A stretch of 64,000 nt of DNA from positions 333,607 through 397,606 of the forward strand of contig NZ_VZZJ01000003.1 in the NCBI RefSeq assembly GCF_008806345.1, given 5' to 3'. Positions 29,423 through 37,873 of the stretch are shown one piece after another (position 1 is the stretch's first letter; every line of letters starts with the position of its first letter). Origin of the DNA: Methylobacterium planeticum (GTDB taxonomy: Bacteria; Pseudomonadota; Alphaproteobacteria; Rhizobiales; Beijerinckiaceae). The notes under the pieces were generated by a model, which was not told the DNA's origin, ran no database searches, and saw only the letters and a list, made by a program, of their open reading frames with translations. The translations under genes and the position numbers were made by a program.

Positions 29423-31460
29423 GGACGGGCTCCTGATCCGCAACCGGGCTGCCGAGATAGGCCTCGATCACCTTCGGGTTCTCCTGGATCTCGCGGGCGC
29501 CGCCCTCCGCGATCTTGTGGCCGAAATCGAGCACGCTGACGCGGTCGCACAGGCCCATCACGACGTCCATGTGGTGCTCGATCAGGATCACGGTGATGCC
29601 CGCGTCCCGGATCTTGCGGATGATCGCCGTGAGGTCGGCGATGTCGGGGGCGGTCAGGCCGGCGGCCGGCTCGTCGAGGAGGAGGAGGACGGGATCGAGG
29701 GCGAGCGCTCGGCCGATCTCGAGCAGGCGCTGCTTGCCGTAGGGAAGATTGCGGGCCTCGACCTGCGCGAGGCCGCCGAGCCCCACGAATTCGAGGATCG
29801 CCATGGCGCGCTCCCGCGCCTCCCGCTCCTCGCGCCGCCGGCGCGGCGTGCTCAGGATCGCGTCGACGATGGTGCCCCGGAAGGCGTGGTGCAGGCCGAC
29901 GAGGACATTCTCCAGCGCCGTCATCTCCCGGAAGAGCTGGACGTTCTGGAAGGTGCGGGCGACGCCCGAGAGGGCGATCTCCGAGGGCGTGCGCCCGTCG
30001 AGGCGCTGCGTGCCCCCGGCGGTCGCCAGGATCACGGCGCCGTCGGTCGGTTTGTAGATGCCAGTCAGCACGTTCATCATCGTGCTCTTGCCCGACCCGT
30101 TCGGTCCGATGAGCCCGTGGATCGTGCCCGGCCGGACCGCGAGGTCGACGCCGGCGAGCGCCTTGAGGCCGCCGAACTGCATCAGCGCGGACTCGACCCT
30201 GAGCAGCGGATCCGCCCCGGCCCCGCCGCGCTGCGCGATGAGCGCGGAGCCCTCCGCCGTCAGGGTCCGCCCCTCCGCCGTGTGGGCCGGGCGCAGGGCC
30301 GGGATCTTCTCCCGCAGGAACCCGACGATGCCGTCCGGCAGGTAATAGACCACGAACAGGATCATCAGGCCGAACACGGTCAGGCGGAAATCCGTCACCG
30401 ATTGCAGGGCGAGGGTGGCGGGGAAGAACAGCACGCAGAGCACGACGGGCACGAGGATCGCGTAGCGGTTCTCCCGCCGGCGCAGGAAGGCCAGCGCCGC
30501 GACCGCGAGGGCCGCGAGGGCGATCATGGCCGCCATGATGCGCACGAGGTCGATGTCGGCCAGGATGTTGGGCATCATCACGACGATGGCCGAGCCGATG
30601 AGCGGGCCCGCCCGCGACTTGCGTCCGCCCATGGTCACGGCGAGCAGGAACAGCACCGTCAGCTCGAACCCGTAGGAGTTCGGCGCGACGTAGCGCTCCG
30701 ACCAGGCGAACAGCGCCCCCGCGAGGCCGGCGAGGGCCGCCGAGATCACGAAGGCGTAGACCTTGTAGCGGTAGACGCTGACGCCCATGCAGTCGCAGGC
30801 GATGGGCGAGTCGCGCAGGGCCTCGAAGGCGCGGCCGAAGGGCGAGCGCACCACCCGGTTCACCACCAGGATCGTCAGCAGCAGCGCGGCGCAGACGAGA
30901 TAGTAGAATTCGAGCTTGCGCCCGGCCGCCCCCCACGGCGCCTGGATCCCGAGGAGCGAGAAGTCGAGGACGCGGGCCGGCGGCAGGGTGATGCCGAGCG
31001 GGCCGTTGGTGAGGGGCGTCAGCTCGTTGATGAAGATCTGCACGATGGTGCCGAAGGCGAGCGTCACCATGGCGAGATACGGGCCGGTGACCCTGAGGGC
31101 CGGCACCGCGAGCAGCAGGCCGAAGGCGGAGGTGACGCCGATCCCGGCCAGCAGCCCCCACCAGATCCCGAGCTTGAAGTGCAGGAACAGCACGGCGGCG
31201 GCGTAGGCGCCGACGCCGAACAGCCCCGCATGGCCGAGGCTGACCTGCCCCGTGTAGCCGACCACGATGTCGAGCCCGAGGATCAGGATCGCGTAGATGG
31301 CGATCACCACCAGAAGGTGGATGTAGTAGGAGCTCGTCACCACGTGCGGGAAGGCGGCGAGGAACACGACGAGCAGGACGCCGCCGAGGAGGCCGGCATG
31401 GCGGCCGAGGCTCGGAGCTGCCGCGGGCGCCGCGGCGGGGGCGAGGGTGGACTGCGCCAT
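29415..31460 (-). CDS. Fused Liv permease (LivM) and ATP-binding protein (LivG)
   Basis: One 681-residue protein carries two transporter parts that are separate in E. coli. Residues about 1-385 are a LivM-type permease with around ten helices; LGLDIVVGYTGQVSLGHAGL near residue 63 is the family signature. Residues about 415-670 are a LivG-type ATPase with Walker A LIGPNGSGKSTMMN near residue 450 and LPYGKQRLLEIGRALALDPV near residue 575. The two are joined by an Ala/Gly-rich linker. There is no stop codon or frame change between the parts. The fusion fixes the 1:1 pairing of permease and ATPase. It is located between livH and livF. Confidence 0.92.
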   Translation of the reverse strand: MAQSTLAPAAAPAAAPSLGRHAGLLGGVLLVVFLAAFPHVVTSSYYIHLLVVIAIYAILILGLDIVVGYTGQVSLGHAGLFGVGAYAAAVLFLHFKLGIWWGLLAGIGVTSAFGLLLAVPALRVTGPYLAMVTLAFGTIVQIFINELTPLTNGPLGITLPPARVLDFSLLGIQAPWGAAGRKLEFYYLVCAALLLTILVVNRVVRSPFGRAFEALRDSPIACDCMGVSVYRYKVYAFVISAALAGLAGALFAWSERYVAPNSYGFELTVLFLLAVTMGGRKSRAGPLIGSAIVVMMPNILADIDLVRIMAAMIALAALAVAALAFLRRRENRYAILVPVVLCVLFFPATLALQSVTDFRLTVFGLMILFVVYYLPDGIVGFLREKIPALRPAHTAEGRTLTAEGSALIAQRGGAGADPLLRVESALMQFGGLKALAGVDLAVRPGTIHGLIGPNGSGKSTMMNVLTGIYKPTDGAVILATAGGTQRLDGRTPSEIALSGVARTFQNVQLFREMTALENVLVGLHHAFRGTIVDAILSTPRRRREEREARERAMAILEFVGLGGLAQVEARNLPYGKQRLLEIGRALALDPVLLLLDEPAAGLTAPDIADLTAIIRKIRDAGITVILIEHHMDVVMGLCDRVSVLDFGHKIAEGGAREIQENPKVIEAYLGSPVADQEPVHA

Positions 31461-31535
31461 GGCGTCAAGCTCTCGTCGGACTGGTCGGGGACGGCATCGG
31501 GCGGCCGGGACGGCGGGGGACGCGGGCTGTCACGC

Positions 31536-32408
31536 TCAGACCTTCTTGATCACGGCTTTGCCGAACAGCCCGACTGGGCGGATCGAGAGCACGACGAGGA
31601 GCAGGATGAGGCCGGGCACGTCCTTGTAGCCCGTCGAGATGTAGAAGCCCGTCAGGGTCTCGGCGACGCCGAGGATCAGGCCGCCCACGATCACGCCGAG
31701 GCCGGATTCGAGGCCGCCGATGATCGCCACCGCGAAGGCCTTGAGCGCCAGCACCGCGCCCATGGTGGCGCCCGTGAGGGTCACGGGGGCGACGAGGACG
31801 CCCGCGAAGGCCGCCGTCATGGCGCTGATCGAGTAGGACAGGGTGATGACCCGCTGGGTGTTGATGCCCATCAGGCCGGCGGCGTCGATGTCGTTCGAGG
31901 TCGCCACCACGGCCTTCCCCCAGATCGACTTGCGGTTGAAGATCTCGACCGCGAGCATCATCAGGAGGGCGCCGCCGACGATCAGCAGCTCCATCGGCAG
32001 GATCCGAACGCCGGCGACGTCGATGGCGGTCTCGGGGAGCGGCGAGGGGAATTTGAGGTCGTCGCGGCCCCAGACGTTCTCGGCGACGTTCTTGAAGATG
32101 ATGCCCAGCGCGATGGTGGCCATGATCCACCCGTACTCGGACTTGATCTTCACGGCCGGGCGCACCCCGAGGCGCTCCACCACGGCGCCGAGGGCGAAGC
32201 CGAAGACCAGCACCAGCGGGATCATCAGCCAGTAGCCGGTGAAGGGGGCGAGCGTCAGCCCGAACAGGGCGCCAAGGGCGAGCGCCTCGCCCTGCCCGAA
32301 ATTCAGGGTCTTCGAGGTGGCGAAGGTCAGCTGATAGCCGAAGGCGATCGCGGCATAGATCATGCCGACCGCGACGCCGGACGCGATGAGCTGCAGGAAG
32401 ATGGCCAT
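31536..32408 (-). CDS. livH: Branched-chain amino-acid ABC transporter permease LivH
   Basis: Permease subunit (290 aa, about eight helices) partnering the LivM half of the fused protein. The N-terminal LQLIASGVAVGMIYAAIAFG and TLNFGQGEALALGALFGLTL (residues 35-54) are LivH hallmarks. Near residue 232, KAFAVAIIGGLESGLGVIVG is the coupling-helix region that contacts the ATPase. It is separated from the upstream binding-protein gene by a 201-bp gap containing a strong hairpin. Confidence 0.93.
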   Translation of the reverse strand: MAIFLQLIASGVAVGMIYAAIAFGYQLTFATSKTLNFGQGEALALGALFGLTLAPFTGYWLMIPLVLVFGFALGAVVERLGVRPAVKIKSEYGWIMATIALGIIFKNVAENVWGRDDLKFPSPLPETAIDVAGVRILPMELLIVGGALLMMLAVEIFNRKSIWGKAVVATSNDIDAAGLMGINTQRVITLSYSISAMTAAFAGVLVAPVTLTGATMGAVLALKAFAVAIIGGLESGLGVIVGGLILGVAETLTGFYISTGYKDVPGLILLLVVLSIRPVGLFGKAVIKKV

Positions 32409-32516
32409 GGGGCGCCGTGTGGTGGGAGCGGGAAATCGGGGTCAGCGCCGCCGGGGGCGTCCCCGGAGGTTTGAGGCCGTCGGGTCCGGCGGGCGTTCCG
32501 GCACGGGGCCGGAGGT

Positions 32517-32551
32517 GGATCCGGGATCCCGTGCGTCGGGGTCCCGGATCC
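32517..32551. promoter_or_regulatory. Strong intercistronic hairpin between the binding-protein gene and livH
   Basis: ggatccgggatccc (32517-32530) pairs with ggggtcccggatcc (32538-32551) with a single mismatch in 14 positions and a 7-base loop. No U-tract follows on the minus strand, so full termination is unlikely. In ABC importer operons such hairpins just after the binding-protein gene typically protect that part of the mRNA and raise its expression over the permease genes. That role is inferred here. Confidence 0.7.
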
Positions 32552-32609
32552 GCGCCGCGGGCAGCTCTCCCGTGGCGCGGGGCCGCGGAGGAGCCGCCCG
32601 CGCGGCCGT

Positions 32610-33827
32610 TCAGTTCGAGGACTTTTCCTTCAGGCGGACGACGCCGGCATTCTGGGCGTCCTCGGGCTTGGCGTAGACGATCTTGCCGTCCTGGACCTTC
32701 CCGAACACCACCATGTTGCGCGAGATCGCGTTGTGGTCCTTCGCCGTGAAGGGCTTCTCGTAGGTCGTGATCACGCCCTCGACGCGCTCGTTCAGGTTCT
32801 CCAGCGCGGCGCGGATCTTCGCCCCGTCGGTGGAGCCGGCCTGCTTGATCGCGGCGGCCAGGATGAAGACCGAATCATAGCCCTGCGCGCCCGCCACCGG
32901 CGTCGGGATCTTGGTGACGCCGTAGCTCTTGTAGTAGCTCTCGAGGAAGCTCTTGCGCCGAGGCAGCGTCTGATCCTCGATGAAGGTCTGGGGCATGATC
33001 ACGCCGTTCCCGTTCGGGCCGGCGATATCGATGAAGCTCTGCATCGAGGAGGGCCAGGAGGTGATCATCGGCACCTTCCAGCCGAGCTTGGCCATGCCGT
33101 TGGCGACCTGGGCGAGCTCGGGGCCGATGCCGTAGGCCAGGATCACGTCGGCCCCGGCCTGCTGCGCCTTGAGCAGCTGGGCCGTCATGTCGACGTCCTT
33201 GATGTTGAACTTCTCCACCGCAACGGGCTTCACGCCCTTGGTGCCGAGATACTTCTCGATGTCCTCGCGGCCGAGCTGGCCGTAATTCGTCGAGTCGGCC
33301 AGGACCGCGATCTTCTTGTGGCCCTGGGCGAGGGCCTCGTCGACCATCATGCCGGCCTGGAGCACGTCGTAGGCCGAGTTCCGGAAGACGTAGTTGCTTT
33401 CGTAATCCGGCTCCTTGAACTGGTTGGTGATGATCGTGCCGGTGGCGACGTTGTTGAAGACCGGGATCTCGGCCTCCTGGTAGAAGCGCTGCGCCGCCAG
33501 CGCCACGCCGGTGTTGATGAAGCCCAGCGTGGCGACGACCTTCTCCTTGTTGATGAGCTCCTGCGCCACCTGGGCGCCGACCTCGTTCTTGGCCTCGTCG
33601 TCGCGCTCGACCAGGAGGAGCGGCCGCCCGAGGACGCCGCCCGCCTTGTTGATCTCCGCGGCCGCGAGCCGGGCGCCGTCGCGCATCGACACGCCCATCG
33701 ACGAGGACCCGCCGGTATAGGGGCCCGTGACGCCGATCTTGATGGGGTCGGCGGCCTGGGCCGGCATCAACCCGAGCGCTGTCGCGCAGACGAGCGCGCC
33801 CATGAGCGCGCGTCTCCTCGTGGTCAT
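32610..33827 (-). CDS. Branched-chain amino-acid ABC transporter substrate-binding protein (LivK-like)
   Basis: Exported periplasmic binding protein (405 aa) that captures the substrate for the Liv permease. The start MTTRRRALMGALVCATALGL at 33827 gives a classic Sec signal peptide cleaved near AQA-ADP. A GGAGAGG Shine-Dalgarno sequence lies 6 bases upstream. The mature N-terminus IKIGVTGPYTGGSSSMG and NKAGGVLGRPLLLVERDDEA near residue 75 mark the peripla_BP_6/LivJ family. Ligand identity (Leu/Ile/Val, amides or aromatic acids) cannot be settled. It is the first gene of the operon. Confidence 0.93.
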   Translation of the reverse strand: MTTRRRALMGALVCATALGLMPAQAADPIKIGVTGPYTGGSSSMGVSMRDGARLAAAEINKAGGVLGRPLLLVERDDEAKNEVGAQVAQELINKEKVVATLGFINTGVALAAQRFYQEAEIPVFNNVATGTIITNQFKEPDYESNYVFRNSAYDVLQAGMMVDEALAQGHKKIAVLADSTNYGQLGREDIEKYLGTKGVKPVAVEKFNIKDVDMTAQLLKAQQAGADVILAYGIGPELAQVANGMAKLGWKVPMITSWPSSMQSFIDIAGPNGNGVIMPQTFIEDQTLPRRKSFLESYYKSYGVTKIPTPVAGAQGYDSVFILAAAIKQAGSTDGAKIRAALENLNERVEGVITTYEKPFTAKDHNAISRNMVVFGKVQDGKIVYAKPEDAQNAGVVRLKEKSSN

Positions 33828-34262
33828 CGTTTCCTCTCCATGATGCCGCTGGCATGCCCTTCGGGGTGGCACTTCGGTCGCGACGTCGAGTAGTCTTGCT
33901 CGAACTTATTTCCCGCCGTCAAGATCTCATCATGACGTAGGGCGATCGACGATTACACGCTGTGGACATCGCAACCCGGCATTGATGACAAAATGAGCAT
34001 TATTTCTACGTTTCGGGGGAAAGCGGCGGATTAACCGTCGAGGCGGCCCACCGGGCGCGAGCGCCGAGACCCGCGCGCCAGCCATTCCGGACCGATCGAC
34101 GCGGCCTCGCGCCGGGATGCGGTGCGGTGGCCCGACCGATGGGCGTGCCCGGACGGCCACAGGCCGGCGGCGGCCGATGGGGTCGGTGCGCCATGCCCCG
34201 CTTTCGCCGCATCGGCCCCGGATGGGAGCCCTCCCCTCCCCCGAGAGACGCTCCCCGCGCCG
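33828..34262. other. Divergent promoter region between the liv operon and a CAP-domain lipoprotein
   Basis: No supported gene. The stretch 33890-34020 is clearly less GC-rich than its surroundings and should hold the minus-strand liv promoter. A TTGACG hexamer (complement of 33917-33922) is a possible -35 box, but I see no good -10. The GC-rich half nearest 34262 carries only overlapping spurious frames. Confidence 0.45.
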
Positions 34263-34763
34263 ATGGCCCACCGCTCCCCTCCCGCCCTCCTCCGCGCCGC
34301 CGCCGCCGGCCTCATCCTTGCCCTGGCGGGCTGCGGCGCACCCGGGATCCTGCCGGATGCGGGAGCGCCGACCCTCGACGTGATCCTCGACGAGGCGGCG
34401 GCCGCCGTGGCGATCTCCGCCTACCGGATCCAGCACGGGCTCTCGCCGGTCGTGGTCGACCCGAGCCTCGTCAAGGCGGCGGCCTACCAGGCCGCCACGA
34501 ACGCGCGGGCCGGGCGCCTCTCGCACGAGATCGGCGGCAGCTTCACCTCGCGGATGGCGCAGGTCGGGCTCGGCCGCGCCTACGCGGCGGAGAATTTGAG
34601 CGCGGGCTCCGAGACCTTCGACCAGGTGCTCGCCCGCTGGAAGGCCTCGCCCGAGCACAACCGCAACATGCTGATCCCGCAGATCCGCCGCATCGGCATC
34701 GCCCGCGTCGACGCGCCGGGCACCCGCTACAAGCGCTATTGGGCGCTGGTGCTGGGGGGCTGA
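34263..34763 (+). CDS. CAP-domain (SCP/PR-1-like) lipoprotein
   Basis: A 166-residue exported protein. The N-terminus MAHRSPPALLRAAAAGLILA ends in a lipobox LAGC, so Cys24 is likely lipidated and the protein membrane-anchored. The mature part is a bacterial CAP domain. SHEIGG (near residue 82), AENLSAG (near 104), and WKASPEHNRNMLIPQIRRIG (near 117-136) contain the usual His/Glu/His cavity residues. Bacterial members are poorly characterised. No disulfide cysteines are visible. Its end overlaps the end of the convergent RHH gene by 28 bp. Confidence 0.85.
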   Translation: MAHRSPPALLRAAAAGLILALAGCGAPGILPDAGAPTLDVILDEAAAAVAISAYRIQHGLSPVVVDPSLVKAAAYQAATNARAGRLSHEIGGSFTSRMAQVGLGRAYAAENLSAGSETFDQVLARWKASPEHNRNMLIPQIRRIGIARVDAPGTRYKRYWALVLGG

Positions 34764-35587
34764 TGGCCCTCGACCCGAGTGGACGGTACTGCCGCGTCGC
34801 GCGCGCGGTCGGTCTCGGCGGAATCCCGGCGCATGGGCCCTCTCTTGGATCGCGGCCTCCTGCCTGTCGCCAGCGCCTCCCTCACGTTCGCCTTGTCCTT
34901 CATGCCGGGAAGAAGGGTGTAGCTGCGGTCGTCAAGGGGCTTGAAGACCACGCCTCGACCGCCGCGCCAGACCAGCATGTCGGCGATCTGTTTAAGGTCG
35001 ACGGCTTGGACCTCAGCCAGCGTCGGCACGGTGGTCGCGTCACTGTGCGCAAGGAGCAACTCGCGCAACTCCACCGGTGTGAAGCTCTGATCCTCCGGCA
35101 GCAACTCGGCCGCGCGCTCGATGATCCTCAGCATCAATTTCTTGACCGAGCCACCTTGCACACGAGCCCCTTCGTCAATCCTCAACCCGACAGCCCCGGC
35201 CTGAGCGATCTGTTGCCGAACGATTTCGGCGATCAGGCGAAGGACTTCCGGCGAGACCGCGGAATCGAGGCCGGGATTGGAAGCGGGATCGCCGCACGGC
35301 GCATCGCGAGGTGCGTCCGGAGGCACATGCGCGCCGGCGCCGGGACCGGTGTCCCGCATCGCCACGCCGGTCTCCGCCGGCCCCGCTGCCGGCACGGCGT
35401 TCTCGGGTAATCCCGGTTCCGTATCGGCTTCGGCCGAGAGTTCGGCGACCTCGCCATGCAGAACCGGCAGAAGCGCCTCCAGGACGATTTCAGTCATCGA
35501 CCGGCGACGCCTCGCGGCGATGATGGCGAGGCGCAAGTGATCGTCGGGCGACAGTTTCAGGGTGAAGCGCCCGTCGTGACTCGGCAT
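34736..35587 (-). CDS. Ribbon-helix-helix-type putative DNA-binding protein
   Basis: A 283-residue protein. Residues 7-42, starting RFTLKLSPDDHLRLAIIAAR and followed by an Arg run and SMTEIVLEALLPVL, look like an Arc/CopG ribbon-helix-helix with a basic beta strand. The middle (45-105) is Pro/Ala-rich and unstructured. Residues about 120-230 form a second, helical domain (PEVLRLIAEIVRQQIAQAGA onward) of no family I know. The gene lies next to a tyrosine-recombinase-like gene transcribed away from it, with palindromic and repeated DNA between them. It may regulate that pair or itself. It is too long for a simple antitoxin, and no toxin gene adjoins it. Confidence 0.65.
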   Translation of the reverse strand: MPSHDGRFTLKLSPDDHLRLAIIAARRRRSMTEIVLEALLPVLHGEVAELSAEADTEPGLPENAVPAAGPAETGVAMRDTGPGAGAHVPPDAPRDAPCGDPASNPGLDSAVSPEVLRLIAEIVRQQIAQAGAVGLRIDEGARVQGGSVKKLMLRIIERAAELLPEDQSFTPVELRELLLAHSDATTVPTLAEVQAVDLKQIADMLVWRGGRGVVFKPLDDRSYTLLPGMKDKANVREALATGRRPRSKRGPMRRDSAETDRARDAAVPSTRVEGHQPPSTSAQ

Positions 35588-35603
35588 CGATCCCCCTCCG
35601 AGG

Positions 35604-35630
35604 CGTTCGACCGAAGCTTACGGTCGAACG
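35604..35630. promoter_or_regulatory. Operator-like inverted repeat upstream of the RHH gene
   Basis: cgttcgaccg (35604-35613) and cggtcgaacg (35621-35630) are perfect 10-base inverted copies around aagctta. The near edge is 17 bases from the RHH start codon, where a repressor would block translation or transcription. Ribbon-helix-helix proteins often bind such short inverted or direct repeats and regulate themselves. That link is inference. Confidence 0.6.
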
Positions 35631-35634
35631 CACA

Positions 35635-35678
35635 TTACGTTAATACGTTCTTACGTATGCACTGCTTTACGTATGCAC
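35635..35678. repeat. TTACGT direct repeats upstream of the RHH gene
   Basis: Two exact 12-bp copies of ttacgtatgcac lie at 35651-35662 and 35667-35678, 16 bp apart. Two further partial units (ttacgt at 35635-35640 and atacgt at 35642-35647) precede them. The segment is AT-richer than its flanks and probably overlaps the RHH promoter. Iterated sites of this kind are typical of cooperative binding by ribbon-helix-helix regulators or partition proteins. Confidence 0.6.
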
Positions 35679-35938
35679 GTCAATGATCACGCTGCTGTGC
35701 GCGGTCGGGGACGGCCTGGAACCGCCTGCGGGCTGATCCGGAAAATGCGTACCGCGCGATGGACAGGGCGGATTGACGCATCGGACTCCGCGCACCCGAA
35801 ACGTAGTAGCGGCGGTCCGATACACAGCCACCGAGATCGCGATACTCGATGCTGCGACCACGCCTGACTTGACGCTTGTGCAACGCTTTACAAATCGTAT
35901 GGTGAGGGCGTGGACCAACGCAGGGAAAGGCCGAAATC

Positions 35939-37231
35939 GTGACCGCCGGCAGCTTCGTGACCCCCACTCGCACCGAAGCCACGAACGACGTCTATCTGAG
36001 GGAGGGCTGTCGGCATCTCCGCCGGGCGACCAAGCACTACCCGATGCTGGCCTGCCAACTCACAGCCCTGGTCACCCATTTCGAGACGGATCCCGTCAAG
36101 CTCCGCGCCAGAACCGTTCGGCGTTATCGGTGCGAGGTCGAGACACTGATCGACTGGCTCGCCGCCCGTCCATCGGGGCCCGCCATAAGCACGGCGGACG
36201 CCAAGGCCAGGATCGACGCCGCCCTGGAACGGCGGCGAAGCAAGGCGATCCCGAACCGAACTAGCCGCTGCAAGGTGCGTGACCCGGGATCTGAGGAATA
36301 CGACGCGGTTCTCGCCGATCTCATGGCACGCGCCCGCCTTGCCGAGGCCGACACGATTGACCGATTGCTTCCGGTGTTCGTGCTCGCGGCGCCGCAGGTC
36401 GGGTTGCGGCCGATCGAATGGGCCGCAGCGTGGATCGACGGCGAGGCTCTCGTCGTGCCCTGCGCGAAGCGCACCAACGGTCGGGGCTGCGCCGATCATC
36501 GGAGGATTGGCTTGGGCGGGCTCGACGCGAGCGTCCAGTCCGCGATTTCGCTGATCCTCGGACTGCTTCCGGGCCTCCTTGAGGTTGCCCCGTGGGAGCG
36601 GCTGCGCAAGACCTTGGCGGAGCGCCTCGCCCGCAGCTGCGCCCGGGCTCGACAGCGGCGGCTCTCGCTCTACAGCTTCCGCCACCTGGCGCTGGCCAGC
36701 TGGAAGGCTGCGGGGCTCGATCCCGCCGGGATCGCGGCCCTGGCAGGCCACAAGACGGTCGCGATGCAAAGATCCTATGCCGGCGCCCGCCACGGCTGGT
36801 GCCATCAGACGGGCCTGGCGATCCCGGACCCTGAGCTTGCCGCTGCGATCAGTGGCGGAATCGCCGGCGCGACGGAGCAGAGCGCGACGCGCAAGGCGAC
36901 GCCCGAAGTGCAGGCGCAAGATCCGGTCGTCATCGACGAAGCCGGGCCCGGCACAATCGAGCCGCCGGTGGCGAGCGACGACTGGGTCGATCGCGAATTG
37001 CAAGACGCGTTGCCGAAGCCCGAGCAAACTCCGAAGCGGCGCTCCGAGCCCGCCGCGTCCCCGGGTCTCCCGGCGGCGCTCCTCTTCCCCCAGTTCGCCC
37101 AATGGTCGCCGTCCCGGGCGCCGCAGGCCCGCCGCCCGGCGGCGACCCGGCCCGATCCCCGCCCGCCCGAGCCAGAAGGGCCGCCCGAGCCCGAAGAGCC
37201 GCCCGATCCGGTCCGGCCTCCGGGGCCCTGA
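35939..37231 (+). CDS. Tyrosine-recombinase (phage integrase)-like protein with Pro-rich tail
   Basis: A 430-residue protein with a GTG start. The C-terminal catalytic fold is recognisable. A first arginine is in QVGLRPIEWAAAW near residue 157, then LYSFRHLALASW (near 247) supplies the RH pair. LAGHKTVAMQRSYAGARHGW (near 268-287) supplies the second His and the likely nucleophile Tyr. After residue 300 comes a Pro/Glu/Arg-rich, probably disordered tail (PPEPEGPPEPEEPPDP) not usual in integrases. The spacing of the catalytic boxes is shorter than in XerC. It may be an active recombinase or a domesticated one. No tRNA attachment site adjoins it. Confidence 0.72.
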   Translation: MTAGSFVTPTRTEATNDVYLREGCRHLRRATKHYPMLACQLTALVTHFETDPVKLRARTVRRYRCEVETLIDWLAARPSGPAISTADAKARIDAALERRRSKAIPNRTSRCKVRDPGSEEYDAVLADLMARARLAEADTIDRLLPVFVLAAPQVGLRPIEWAAAWIDGEALVVPCAKRTNGRGCADHRRIGLGGLDASVQSAISLILGLLPGLLEVAPWERLRKTLAERLARSCARARQRRLSLYSFRHLALASWKAAGLDPAGIAALAGHKTVAMQRSYAGARHGWCHQTGLAIPDPELAAAISGGIAGATEQSATRKATPEVQAQDPVVIDEAGPGTIEPPVASDDWVDRELQDALPKPEQTPKRRSEPAASPGLPAALLFPQFAQWSPSRAPQARRPAATRPDPRPPEPEGPPEPEEPPDPVRPPGP

Positions 37232-37873
37232 TCCCGGTTTCGCAGCGTTTCAACGACCTTGGACGAGCCGACGGGGACGCGGCGTCGCGCGTCCCGATCC
37301 GGTTTGCCCGGAACGGCGACGGGTCCGGCAAGGAGACCGGTGAAACGCGGCAGGGAGATCCGCGAGGTGAGGCGGTGCGGCCTGTCTCCCGGAGGGAAGC
37401 CGACGCGCTCGCCACCCGTCATCGCCGCGCGGCCGCGCAGCGGGCCTGACCTGCCCCGTCTCCGGATCCGCTCATCCGTTCAGTGGAGGGATCCGGTGCT
37501 CTCAGCCTCTCGACGCGAGAGGGCGCGTGACCGAACCGGGGCGAGACCGACGCCGTGCCTCGATCGGACGTGCGGCGAGGGCACACTGGGCTGAAATCGG
37601 CTCTCAGCGGACGCCTCGCGAAGTCTGGACTTGACCGAGCCGCGTTCCTCGCCAGAGTGCGGGATGAGTACTGGTGTTGATTTAAGAAACCGCTCACGAA
37701 CCCACGGCATGCTGCCGCACCGAGGGCACGTCGGTTGAGCGGCGGCGACGCGTCGGCCGGCCCGAGCATCTCCGCGGATCCTTGACACGCGTCCGGGGCA
37801 TGAAAATGCCACGGTGTCGGGATGATCTCGGCGCTGGGGGCTGGAAGTTCGGCACAGAGGTGGGAAGCGGAAT
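37232..37873. other. Intergenic region between recombinase-like gene and the glycan cluster
   Basis: About 640 bp without a gene I can support. Frames on both strands are Arg/Pro-rich, lack ribosome-binding sites and match no family. The small inverted repeat ctctcgacgcgagag occurs near 37515. The last 150 bp before 37874 are less GC-rich and probably contain the promoter of the following Ser/Ala-rich protein. Confidence 0.5.

Noticed and set aside
29421..32474. Long plus-strand open frame opposite the liv genes
   Set aside because: Antisense to strong transporter homology, with no domain or ribosome-binding site.
34736..35587. RHH protein as an antitoxin
   Set aside because: It is far too long, has an extra domain, and no toxin-like gene overlaps or adjoins it.
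28415..37231. tRNA-Asp as attachment site for the tyrosine recombinase
   Set aside because: They are more than 7 kb apart with core liv genes between, and I see no duplicated tRNA 3' end near the recombinase.
37259..37594. Plus-strand frame between the recombinase and the Ser/Ala-rich protein
   Set aside because: Arg-rich, no ribosome-binding site, no homology, and overlapping frames on both strands are equally open.
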